Shown: piece after piece, positions 55,232 to 64,000 of the stretch
Layout: each line of letters starts with the position of its first letter
Position numbering within the stretch: the first letter of the stretch is position 1
DNA from: Rugamonas fusca
GTDB taxonomy: Bacteria > Pseudomonadota > Gammaproteobacteria > Burkholderiales > Burkholderiaceae_D
Assembly (NCBI RefSeq): GCF_014042365.1
Contig: NZ_JACEZS010000019.1
Location: 1 to 64,000, forward strand
Length of the DNA: 64,000 nucleotides
Reading direction: 5' to 3'
Position numbers and translations under genes: made by a program
The notes under the pieces: model-generated
Told to the model about the DNA's origin: nothing
What the model saw: only the letters and a program-made list of their open reading frames with translations
Databases searched by the model: none

Positions 55232-55642
55232 ATGAGTGAACAGATGAAAATCCTGCAGCCGCCGGGTTGGCTGCGTCCGCGCGGCTATGCCAACGGGGTG
55301 GCCGCGCGCGGCACCGCCGTCTACGTGAGCGGCATGATAGGGTGGGACAGCCAGGGCGTGTTCCACACGGACGATTTCGCCGCTCAGACCCGGCAGGCGC
55401 TGCACAACATCGTGGCCGTGCTGGCCGAGGCGGGCGCGCGCCCCGAGCACATCGTGCGCATGACGTGGTACGTGCTCGACAAGCGCGAGTACGTGGCGGC
55501 CTGGCCCGCCATCGGCGTGGCCTACCGCGAGATCATGGGGGCGCATTATCCGGCCATGACGGCCGTGCAGGTGGCGGGACTGGTCGAGGACCGGGCCAGG
55601 GTGGAGATCGAGGTGACGGCAATTGTGCCCTCAGTGGAATGA
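55232..55642 (+). CDS. RidA-family enamine/imine deaminase
   Basis: A 136-aa protein of the RidA/YjgF/UK114 superfamily (YVSGMIGWDSQGVFHTDDFAAQTRQALHNIVAVLAEAGARPEHIVRMTWYVLDKREYVAAW, conserved Arg in EHIVRMT). RidA proteins hydrolyse reactive enamines or imines to carbonyl compounds and ammonia. In a 2-aminobenzoate pathway such an activity fits removal of the amino group after ring reduction. It ends the operon, 31 bp after the acyl-CoA dehydrogenase. Confidence 0.9.
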   Translation: MSEQMKILQPPGWLRPRGYANGVAARGTAVYVSGMIGWDSQGVFHTDDFAAQTRQALHNIVAVLAEAGARPEHIVRMTWYVLDKREYVAAWPAIGVAYREIMGAHYPAMTAVQVAGLVEDRARVEIEVTAIVPSVE

Positions 55643-55688
55643 TCGTGTTCATTTGGTAATATAAAAAAGTAATTCAATCCCATCAATG

Positions 55689-55697
55689 TGCTATATT
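55689..55697 (+). promoter_or_regulatory. Extended -10 element before the PEP-CTERM gene
   Basis: TGCTATATT matches the extended -10 form TGnTATAAT at five of six hexamer bases, placing a transcript start about 37 nt before the ATG. No -35 was found. Confidence 0.4.
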
Positions 55698-55740
55698 TGA
55701 CAAAGAAATGGCTATGTTGGTAACTTGCATTGAGGGAATC

Positions 55741-56457
55741 ATGGGATCCAAATTGAAATGGAGTATGGCCGCCTGGTCGGCGTTGGCACTGTCCGCCACG
55801 ATGGTGCCAGCCGGCGCAGCTTCCTTGCTGAACGCCGCGGAACAGCAACAGCTGGCGACCTGGTTGGGCGAAGGCCCGGTGGCATTTACCAATATTTATA
55901 CCAAGGCCAACGGCGATACCTCGGCCGCATTCCATCACGCTGCCGATGGCAAGGGGCGTACGATCGCCGTGATGCAGGCCACCAATGAAAAAGGCCAAAC
56001 GTGGCTCATTGGCGGTTACAACCCGCAAAGTTGGGCATCGAGCGGCGGTTACCACATCACGACTGAGCAGGCGCAACGCACCGGTTTTCTGTTCAACCTG
56101 ACCACCAGCGAGATCCATCGCCAGACTCCCAAGACCTATGCGCTGGATACCGTTGGCTCCTACCAGACACTGAACGCCGCCAATGTCGGTCCGACCTTCG
56201 GTCTTGGCAATGACCTGTATGTGCCGGCTGACTTGACCCATGGCGGCTATTCGCTGCTGTATTCGTACGCCGACCCCAATCGTTATAATTTCAACACCAG
56301 TGTGCTGGACGGCTCGACTTTCGTGCGTCCCAACATCACGTTCGGCGCGATGGAGATTTATACCATTTCCGCCGTTCCGGAACCCGCATCCGGCGCCTTG
56401 TGGCTGGGGGGGCTGGGTCTGCTGGCGCTGCTTGCGCGCCGCACACGATCCGTCTGA
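55741..56457 (+). CDS. PEP-CTERM sorting-signal protein
   Basis: A 238-aa exported protein: signal peptide (MGSKLKWSMAAWSALALSATMVPAGAASLL), a single domain (about 40-205, GPVAFTNIYTKANGDTSAAFHHAADGKGRTIAVMQA...WASSGGYHITTE, with a TLD-like look), and the C-terminal sorting tripartite: VPEPASG, membrane helix (ALWLGGLGLLALLA), and RRTR. Exosortase cleaves the PEP motif during export to the envelope or matrix. GAGGGAATC fixes the start. The exosortase-associated exopolysaccharide locus begins about 2.4 kb downstream. Confidence 0.9.
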   Translation: MGSKLKWSMAAWSALALSATMVPAGAASLLNAAEQQQLATWLGEGPVAFTNIYTKANGDTSAAFHHAADGKGRTIAVMQATNEKGQTWLIGGYNPQSWASSGGYHITTEQAQRTGFLFNLTTSEIHRQTPKTYALDTVGSYQTLNAANVGPTFGLGNDLYVPADLTHGGYSLLYSYADPNRYNFNTSVLDGSTFVRPNITFGAMEIYTISAVPEPASGALWLGGLGLLALLARRTRSV

Positions 56458-56466
56458 CCAATGGCG

Positions 56467-56489
56467 TGGCCGTGCGGCGGGCACGGCCA
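56467..56489 (+). terminator. Hairpin after the PEP-CTERM gene
   Basis: TGGCCGTGC and GCACGGCCA form a 9-bp stem around GGCGG, 9 nt after the stop. No T-tract follows, so termination is uncertain. Confidence 0.4.
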
Positions 56490-56518
56490 TGACCGCGTAA
56501 AGTTCTCGACTGACCCTG

Positions 56519-56545
56519 TTGCGGTTTTTTGTTAGCCTGTACAAT
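56519..56545 (+). promoter_or_regulatory. Probable promoter of the tRNA-Arg gene
   Basis: TACAAT (56540-56545) lies 17 nt before the tRNA; upstream TTGCGG at 15 bp, or CTGTTG at 18 bp, can act as -35. Confidence 0.5.
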
Positions 56546-56562
56546 GGCGCTGCGTTCAGTGT

Positions 56563-56637
56563 GTCGCCATAGTTCAACGGATAGAACAGGTTCCTCCTAA
56601 GAATCAGATACAGGTTCGATTCCTGTTGGCGATACCA
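56563..56637 (+). tRNA. tRNA-Arg (anticodon CCT)
   Basis: A 75-nt cloverleaf including an encoded CCA end. Acceptor GTCGCCA/TGGCGAT (one G-U pair), D arm GTTC...GAAC, anticodon arm GGTTC-CTCCTAA-GAATC with anticodon CCT at 56596-56598, and T arm ACAGG-TTCGATT-CCTGT. It decodes AGG. The gene is 53 bp upstream of a short, unassigned stretch before uup. Confidence 0.95.
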
Positions 56638-56810
56638 GTCCCTTGCGGTACGGTGCCGTGCGACCCGCTGTGGCGCCATCATTCCTCATCGCATTTGCAT
56701 ACGGGAATTGGCGCAGCCAGCGGCGCAGCCGGTACAATGCGTGCTTCATTCATCCTTTATCTGGCCAACCGCGCCGTTTCGGCGCCTGCCTGGCCACCTT
56801 CTCACTCACT

Positions 56811-58721
<1,911 letters not shown>

Positions 58722-58897
58722 ACGGCGCCAGTCTGGCCGCAAACGGGCTCCTCAGTTCGCGTTATTTGTTGTAGTATATGCATGTTTAGGGCCACCTGCG
58801 GGTGGCCTGCTCCTTTGTTCAATCAGGATCAGCATGCTGGACTGCTCCGTTACACCGTCCGCGGCCGGCGCCGCGCCCGTCCACCGCCGGGGGCGTC

Positions 58898-59560
58898 ATG
58901 TTTGAGCGTGCCGCCTGGCCCCGCGTGCTGCCCTTCGCCGCCTACCTCACCTTTATCGCCATCGCTGACCTGCTGGACTGGCTCGGGGTCAGTGCGGGCC
59001 AGCTGCGCTGGCTGTATCCGTTCAAGATCGCGGTGGTGCTGGCGCTGTTGCTGGCCTTTCGGCGCCACTATGATGAACTGGGGCCGCCATTCCTGAATCG
59101 GGGCGCCGCCGCCAAGGCCGTGGCGGCCGGGATCGTCGTGCTGTTGTTGTGGATAAACCTCAATGCGGATTGGATGAAGGTCGGCACCAGCGCCGGATTT
59201 GATCCGGCCCGCGATGGCAAGATAGACTGGCTGCTGGTGACGGTGCGCCTGGCCGGCGCGGCGCTGGTGGTGCCCGTCATGGAGGAGTTGTTCTGGCGTT
59301 CCTACCTGATGCGCTGGCTGGAGTCGGCCCACTTCCAGCAAGTGGCGCCCGCACGGTTGGGATGGAAGCCATTTGTTGTCACAGTGGTATTATTCGGGTT
59401 TGAGCACAATCTGTGGCTGGCCGGTATCGTTGCCGGCGCCGTGTACAGCCTGCTGTACATGCGCAGCGGCTCATTGTGGCCGCCCGTGCTTGCGCACGGG
59501 GTCACCAACGGCTTGTTGGGGGTCTGGATAATTTCCACTGGCAATTGGACTTACTGGTAA
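58898..59560 (+). CDS. CPBP-family intramembrane protease, exosortase-locus type
   Basis: A 220-aa membrane protein of the CAAX prenyl protease-related (CPBP) family, the kind linked with PEP-CTERM exopolysaccharide loci. About six membrane segments; conserved motifs EELFWRSYLMRW (Glu-Glu, about 125), FGFEHNLWLAG (His) and LAHGVTNG (His). Role in maturation of exported proteins or polymer is not known. The start MFERAAWP is preferred. In the gap before it, 58790-58807 forms a hairpin (GGCCACC/GGTGGCC) in the presumed leader. epsL follows by 43 bp. Confidence 0.85.
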   Translation: MFERAAWPRVLPFAAYLTFIAIADLLDWLGVSAGQLRWLYPFKIAVVLALLLAFRRHYDELGPPFLNRGAAAKAVAAGIVVLLLWINLNADWMKVGTSAGFDPARDGKIDWLLVTVRLAGAALVVPVMEELFWRSYLMRWLESAHFQQVAPARLGWKPFVVTVVLFGFEHNLWLAGIVAGAVYSLLYMRSGSLWPPVLAHGVTNGLLGVWIISTGNWTYW

Positions 59561-59602
59561 TATTTACAAATAATAGTTTCTTATTTTACAAAGAAGACGC
59601 CC

Positions 59603-60829
59603 ATGCCTAGTTCCATGCCAAAAAACGCACGTCATCTCCGCAGCCCCATGCTGCCCCTGGCCGCCCTGATCGGCGCGGCGTTGGCCAGTCCGGCCCAGGC
59701 CGCGCTCAGCGATACCATTCATCCGTTCGTGTCCGCCACCTACAGCTACGAGGACAATTTGTTGCGCCTGCCCGACGGCGTGCCGGGGCCGCAAGGGAGC
59801 CGGTCCGACTCGCTGACCCAGTTGCAGGCCGGCTTGCTGTTCGAGCGTCCGATCGGGCGCCAGATCCTGACCGGCCAGGCAAAGGTGTCGCGCGTCAGTT
59901 TTAACCATTACGACCAGCTCAATTACAACGGCAAGGATGTCTCGGCCGACTGGCAGTGGTTTGTGTTGCGCAATTTTTCCGGCCACGTGGGCGCGTCCTA
60001 TGCCCAGGTGCTGACCCCGTTTACGGATTACCACAGCAGCGAGCGCAACCTGCGCACCACGCGCCGCGAATATGCCGATGGGAACTGGCGCTTCCACCCC
60101 AGCTGGCAGGTGCATGGCGGCGTGTCGAGCACCAAGTACGAATACGATCTGGCCAGCCAGCGCTACATCAACCGTACCGAGGACAGCAGCGACGTGGGGC
60201 TCGATTACCTGGCCGCCAGCGGCAGCCGTTTCGGCGTGCTGGCCCGCCATATCAAGGGCAGTTATCCGAACCAGCCCATTGTTGCCGGCACCGTCATCGA
60301 CAATGGCTACAAGCAGGATGACCTCAAGGCCAACGTGTACTGGCTGATTAATGGCGTGACCCAGCTGCAGGTGCTGGCCGGCCGCTCCCGCCGTGACTAT
60401 AATTTCTTTACCGGTTATAACGGCAGCGGCGCCAATGGTCGCGTGACGGTGTTCTGGCAGCCACTGGGCAAGGTGAAATTCACGGCCAGCACCTGGCGCG
60501 AATACCAGGCCATTGAAAGCACGCTGGTCAACAGCGGCCTGGTCAGGGGCGCCAGCCTGGGGGCCAACTGGGCCATTTCGGCCAAGCTCATGGCCGACGC
60601 GTCGATGCGGCACGACCGGCGCAATTTCAATGTGATCAATCCGGTGACGCTGGCCGGCGCTCCCAGCGATTCGGGCAACCTGGTTCAGGCCGGACTGACC
60701 TACACCCCGATCCAGTCCGTGCAGCTGAACGTCAGCGCCTTCCGCGACACCCGCACGGGCAGTGTCTATCTGGGCACGGGCGGCTACACGGCCAAAGGTA
60801 TGTCGCTGACGGCGACGGGGCAGTTCTAG
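59603..60829 (+). CDS. epsL: Exosortase-associated outer-membrane EPS protein EpsL
   Basis: A 408-aa predicted outer-membrane beta-barrel: signal peptide (LPLAALIGAALASPAQA), ALSDTIHPFVSATYSYEDNLLRLPDG at the mature end, then repeated amphipathic strands to the terminal GMSLTATGQF with C-terminal Phe. This fits the EpsL family, a putative exopolysaccharide porin or barrel present in exosortase loci. ATG 59603 is used; an internal ATG 4 codons later is possible. The sugar transferase gene starts 9 bp downstream. Confidence 0.88.
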   Translation: MPSSMPKNARHLRSPMLPLAALIGAALASPAQAALSDTIHPFVSATYSYEDNLLRLPDGVPGPQGSRSDSLTQLQAGLLFERPIGRQILTGQAKVSRVSFNHYDQLNYNGKDVSADWQWFVLRNFSGHVGASYAQVLTPFTDYHSSERNLRTTRREYADGNWRFHPSWQVHGGVSSTKYEYDLASQRYINRTEDSSDVGLDYLAASGSRFGVLARHIKGSYPNQPIVAGTVIDNGYKQDDLKANVYWLINGVTQLQVLAGRSRRDYNFFTGYNGSGANGRVTVFWQPLGKVKFTASTWREYQAIESTLVNSGLVRGASLGANWAISAKLMADASMRHDRRNFNVINPVTLAGAPSDSGNLVQAGLTYTPIQSVQLNVSAFRDTRTGSVYLGTGGYTAKGMSLTATGQF

Positions 60830-60837
60830 AGCAAGCC

Positions 60838-62220
60838 ATGACCGTCAACGATATACCCCTGATTTCCTTTTTTCAGCGCATCCTCGATCCACTCATCATC
60901 ATGGGTACCCTGTACCTGTTTTCGATGATTTATGCCGAGCCTTTCACGGGTTATTCGCTGGTGCTGATGGTGCTGGCGTTCTTCGTCTCGTCGTCCGTGT
61001 ACCAGCACGTGGACCCGTACCGGACCTGGCGCAGTGGCCGCATGCTGGCCTATTCGCGCGATATCGTCGTGGGCTGGGTGGTCACGGCCCTGATCCTGGT
61101 GTTCCTTGGCTCCATCAGTGGCCTCGCCTATCACTACGACGAGACGGTCGTGCTGTCCTGGTTCGTGGCCACCCCGTTCGTGCTGCTGACCAGTCACCTG
61201 GCCGCCCGCGTGATCGGGTCCGACCCGGCCAAGGCCAGCGAGGTGCGCTCGGTGATCATCGTCGGCGCCAATGACGTGGGCCTGAAGTTCGCCCGCACCA
61301 TCGAGCGCCACCCCAACCTGTTCATGAGCGTGCACGGCTTTTTCGATGACCGTACCGAAGACCGCTGGCCACCCGACATGCGGCAGCCGATGCTGGGCCG
61401 CATGGCCGACATCGCCGCCTATGTGCGCGCCAACCACGTGAAGATGATCTTCATCAGCCAGCCCATCTCAGCTCAGCCAAGGATCCGTAAGCTGCTCGAC
61501 GAACTGCAAGACACCACGGCCTCGGTCTATTTCCTGCCCGATATCTATGTGTTCGACCTGATGCAGGCCCGTTTTGACAATGTGGGCGGCATGCCGGTGA
61601 TCGCCATCTGCGAAACGCCATTCACCGGCTTTAACAGCATGATCAAGCGCACCAGCGACATCGTGCTGGCGGCCCTGATCCAGCTCGCGCTGCTGCCGCT
61701 CATGCTGGTGATCGCGCTGGCCGTCAAGTGTACGTCGCCCGGTCCCGTGATTTTCCGCCAGCGCCGCTATGGCCTGTATGGCGAGGAAATCATCGTCTAC
61801 AAGTTCCGCTCGATGACGGTGGCCGAGGATGGCGCGCATGTGGTGCAGGCCACCAAGAACGACCAGCGGGTGACGCGGGTCGGGGCGTTCCTGCGCAAGA
61901 GTTCGCTCGACGAGTTGCCGCAGTTCATAAACGTGTTGCAGGGGCGCATGAGTATCGTTGGCCCGCGGCCGCACGCGGTGGCCCACAACGAGCAGTACCG
62001 CAAGCTGATCAAGGGCTACATGCTGCGCCACAAGGCCAAGCCTGGCATCACGGGCTGGGCCCAGGTGAACGGCTTGCGCGGCGAGACCGACACGCTGGAC
62101 AAGATGGAGGCGCGGATCCGCTACGACCTCGATTATCTGCGCAACTGGTCGCTGTGGCTCGATATCTGGATCATCCTGCGCACAGTGAAAGTGGTACTCA
62201 AGCGCGACAACGCCCATTAG
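60838..62220 (+). CDS. Undecaprenyl-phosphate sugar transferase (priming, WcaJ/EpsB-like)
   Basis: A 460-aa polyisoprenyl-phosphate hexose-1-phosphate transferase that starts exopolysaccharide repeat-unit synthesis on the inner membrane. N-terminal membrane segments (about 10-125), a CoA-binding-like soluble domain (SVIIVGANDVGLKFARTIERHP), one more helix (DIVLAALIQLALLPLMLVIALAVK), then the catalytic domain with GPVIFRQRRYGLYGEEIIVYKFRSM, KSSLDELPQFINVLQGRMSIVGPRPHAVAHNEQY and GITGWAQVNGLRGETD. Glucose-1-phosphate is the usual substrate in this group. Hairpin GCACGCGA/TCGCGTGC (62221-62243) follows the stop. Confidence 0.93.
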   Translation: MTVNDIPLISFFQRILDPLIIMGTLYLFSMIYAEPFTGYSLVLMVLAFFVSSSVYQHVDPYRTWRSGRMLAYSRDIVVGWVVTALILVFLGSISGLAYHYDETVVLSWFVATPFVLLTSHLAARVIGSDPAKASEVRSVIIVGANDVGLKFARTIERHPNLFMSVHGFFDDRTEDRWPPDMRQPMLGRMADIAAYVRANHVKMIFISQPISAQPRIRKLLDELQDTTASVYFLPDIYVFDLMQARFDNVGGMPVIAICETPFTGFNSMIKRTSDIVLAALIQLALLPLMLVIALAVKCTSPGPVIFRQRRYGLYGEEIIVYKFRSMTVAEDGAHVVQATKNDQRVTRVGAFLRKSSLDELPQFINVLQGRMSIVGPRPHAVAHNEQYRKLIKGYMLRHKAKPGITGWAQVNGLRGETDTLDKMEARIRYDLDYLRNWSLWLDIWIILRTVKVVLKRDNAH

Positions 62221-62302
62221 GCACGCGACGAAAAATCGCGTGCGGGCCTTCCGGAACGGCGATAAGATGGGCGGCAAGCGGTGGCTGAGGTGACGGGGCG
62301 GG

Positions 62303-62330
62303 TTGTTGAACACTGTACGCCTTTTATAAT
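62303..62330 (+). promoter_or_regulatory. Promoter before epsD
   Basis: TTGTTG and a perfect TATAAT are 16 bp apart, 121 nt before the epsD start. Together with the preceding hairpin it suggests that epsD-epsE and later genes have their own promoter. The 231-bp gap contains no gene. Confidence 0.55.
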
Positions 62331-62451
62331 ATTGACAATTCATGGTCGAGGTCGCATACTTTGCACGCGATTTTGGCCGCCACCTCGCGCGCCGGCGTGC
62401 GCACGGTTTTCGGCATTGAATTGTTTCCAAAATCAAGTTAAAGGAACTATT

Positions 62452-63414
62452 TTGAACTTCGAGATTGTCAGCTTCGTGCAGAAGAACAAGTTCGTGCCCT
62501 CCCGGCACCTGTTGTGCGCCGGCTTGGTGCTGGCGGCCGCCGTCGGGCTGAGCGCTTGCGGCGGTAAGGAGAAGAAGTCCGGCCAGGCGCTAGCGAGCGT
62601 CAACGGCGAGGAAATCACGGTGCTGCAATTGAATGAGGAAATGCAGCGCGCGGGGGTGCAGAGCAGCCAGCAGGCGGCGGCCAGCAAGCAATTGCTGGAG
62701 GCGCTGATCGACCGTCAACTGCTGCAGAACGCGGCGGCCGCGGACAAGACGGACCGCGATCCCAAGGTGGTGCAGGCGATCGAACGTGCCAAGGCGCTGA
62801 TCGTCGCCCAATCCTACCTGCAGAAGCGGATCGGCACCGTGGCCCGGCCGACCAAGGAGGAGGTGGCCGATTATTACGCCAAGCACCCGGAATTTTTCTC
62901 CAACCGCAAGCTGTTCGACATGCGCGAGCTGGTGATCGCCACGGCCGACCTGGGCGACGACTTGAAGGCGGTCATGGATAGCGCCAAGTCGCTCGACGAC
63001 GTGGCGAACTGGCTTGATGGGCACAAGGTCAAGTTCGCGCGCACCCAGCTGGCGCGCGCCAGTTCGGACTTGCCGTCCGAGTTGAGCGCCAAGCTGCTGG
63101 CCATGCCCAAAGGGCAGCTGTTCGTGATCAAGGAAGGCGAGCGTACCATGCTCATTTCCATCACCGAGGTGCGCGACAGTCCCGTCACGCTGGAAGTGGC
63201 GGCGCCGCAGATCGAACAGTTCCTGTTCAATAAGAGGAACAAGGACGCGGCCGACGCGGAACTGGCGCGGCTGCGTGCGGCGGCCAAGATCGAATACCTG
63301 GGCAAGCAGGCCGCGGCGCCGGCGTCTGCGCCGCCTGCCGCGGCGCCGGCGGCGGCCAGTGCGACCGGCAGCGCCGCCGGCGTCAACGAGCGCGGCGTCG
63401 CTGGCCTGAAGTAA
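62452..63414 (+). CDS. epsD: EpsD-family peptidyl-prolyl isomerase lipoprotein
   Basis: A 320-aa exported lipoprotein of the EpsD family: lipobox AAVGLSAC with lipidated Cys about 32, then a SurA-like N-terminal region (VNGEEITVLQLNEEMQ...LLEALIDRQLLQNAA), a parvulin-like segment (HPEFFSNRKLFDMRELV through LFVIKEGERTMLISITEVRDS) and an Ala/Pro-rich C-terminus. It presumably chaperones polysaccharide-export or exosortase-related proteins. The start is TTG at 62452, with AAGGAA 6 nt upstream; there is no suitable ATG. Confidence 0.88.
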   Translation: MNFEIVSFVQKNKFVPSRHLLCAGLVLAAAVGLSACGGKEKKSGQALASVNGEEITVLQLNEEMQRAGVQSSQQAAASKQLLEALIDRQLLQNAAAADKTDRDPKVVQAIERAKALIVAQSYLQKRIGTVARPTKEEVADYYAKHPEFFSNRKLFDMRELVIATADLGDDLKAVMDSAKSLDDVANWLDGHKVKFARTQLARASSDLPSELSAKLLAMPKGQLFVIKEGERTMLISITEVRDSPVTLEVAAPQIEQFLFNKRNKDAADAELARLRAAAKIEYLGKQAAAPASAPPAAAPAAASATGSAAGVNERGVAGLK

Positions 63415-63464
63415 ATCGTCCACCGGCCGGCGCGCCGGGCTTTGCAACTTTTGGAATGGTACAC

Positions 63465-64000
63465 ATGATGAAAAAAATCGCGCAATGGCTGCTGGCGTGC
63501 ATGCTCGCCCTCAGCGTCTTTACCGCGCACGCCCAGGATCTGTTGCTGGGTGCCGGCGACTTGCTCAAGATTTCCGTCTACGGCAGTCCCGATCTGGCGC
63601 TGGAAACGCGCATCAGTGAAGCGGGCGCCATCACGTTCCCGCTGATCGGCCAGGTCGATATCGGCGGGCTGTCGGTGGCGGCGGCCGAGAAGAAGATCGG
63701 CGGCCTGCTGGAAAGCGGCGGCTTCCTGCGCAAGGCACAGGTCAACATCATCGTCACGGCCGTGATCAGCCAGCAGGTATCCGTGATGGGGCAGGTGAAC
63801 CGGCCCGGCCGCTACCCGATCGAAGGCAAGCGCAGCGTGATCGACATGCTGGCCGTGGCCGGCGGTATCGCCCAGGATGGCGGCGACACGGTCAGCCTGA
63901 TCCGCAAGCGCAATGGTGTCGTCACCAAGGACGTGATCGACATCATCGACATGGTGCGCTCGGCCAAGTTCAACCAGGACTTCGATCTGGCCGGCAACGA
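63465..64000 (+). CDS. epsE: EpsE, Wza-type polysaccharide export protein (5' part)
   Basis: A partial gene (178 codons) cut by the window end. Signal peptide MMKKIAQWLLACMLALSVFTAHAQ, then a polysaccharide-export domain (LLGAGDLLKISVYGSPDLALETRISEAGAITFPLIGQVDIGGLSVAAAEKKI) and a SLBB domain (VSVMGQVNRPGRYPIEGKRSVIDMLAVAGGIAQDGGDTVSLIRK). It forms the outer-membrane export pore for the polymer. GGAATG is 6 nt before the first ATG; ATG 63468 is an alternative. It follows epsD by 50 bp. Confidence 0.92.
   Translation, partial: MMKKIAQWLLACMLALSVFTAHAQDLLLGAGDLLKISVYGSPDLALETRISEAGAITFPLIGQVDIGGLSVAAAEKKIGGLLESGGFLRKAQVNIIVTAVISQQVSVMGQVNRPGRYPIEGKRSVIDMLAVAGGIAQDGGDTVSLIRKRNGVVTKDVIDIIDMVRSAKFNQDFDLAGN

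Noticed and set aside
55700-55741. Sigma-54 promoter for the PEP-CTERM gene
   Set aside because: GG and GC doublets occur (TTGGTAACTTGCA) but are 6 bp apart instead of the required 10, so the -24/-12 spacing fails.

Overview
The window is high-GC bacterial DNA from a betaproteobacterium, most likely Oxalobacteraceae (the Janthinobacterium, Duganella and Massilia group). This is inferred from gene content and order: exbB-exbD-lpxK-trm112-kdsB-adk beside xseA and sodB, a DUF4148 protein, a PEP-CTERM protein, and an exopolysaccharide locus of the exosortase-associated type (epsL, a polyprenyl-phosphate sugar transferase, epsD, epsE). Nearly everything is coding and mostly chromosomal housekeeping. 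No phage, integrase, transposase or rRNA gene was seen; there is one tRNA gene.

Layout. 0.1-4.1 kb: an OPT-family transporter, a circularly permuted ribosome-assembly GTPase (YlqF/RbgA) and a DODA-type extradiol dioxygenase. 4.2-7.5 kb: a cobalamin riboswitch, the BtuB-like receptor it controls, and BtuF after a strong terminator. 7.5-11.3 kb: dsbA, a small membrane protein, an SDR, a SnoaL-like secreted protein, a LysR regulator and a RelB-like antitoxin without a toxin. 11.5-19.6 kb: a TonB-dependent receptor, then a minus-strand run (DUF4148 protein, NodT-type outer membrane factor, MarR, FUSC, DUF1656, HlyD) forming an Aae-like export system. 19.7-26.9 kb: aldo/keto reductase, a YbbP/YbbA ABC pair with a secreted third gene, sodB and glk.

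26.9-34 kb: xseA, then about 1.5 kb without a gene, then the exbB-to-adk cluster. The non-coding stretch holds eight gap-free, dispersed copies of a roughly 95-bp unit. Six copies have a promoter-like pair with an exact 16-bp spacer, and all eight have a DnaA-box-like 9-mer (TTATCCACA in six) exactly 40 bp further on. A transposon-like 20-bp inverted repeat lies between copies 7 and 8. This is the least explained part of the window. 34-41.8 kb: a K+-independent H+-pyrophosphatase, three small secreted proteins, an HSD10-like dehydrogenase with a LiuR-like palindrome upstream, gamma-glutamyltransferase and a patatin-like lipase. 41.8-47.6 kb: a giant propeller hybrid histidine kinase and a response regulator.

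47.7-55.6 kb is a complete seven-gene operon for the aerobic CoA-dependent 2-aminobenzoate (anthranilate) pathway: ligase, fused monooxygenase/reductase, SDR, MarR regulator, enoyl-CoA hydratase, acyl-CoA dehydrogenase and a RidA-type deaminase. A promoter overlapped by a near-perfect operator lies just upstream. 55.7-64 kb: a PEP-CTERM protein, tRNA-Arg(CCU), the ABC-F ATPase Uup, and the start of the exopolysaccharide locus, which runs off the right edge inside epsE.
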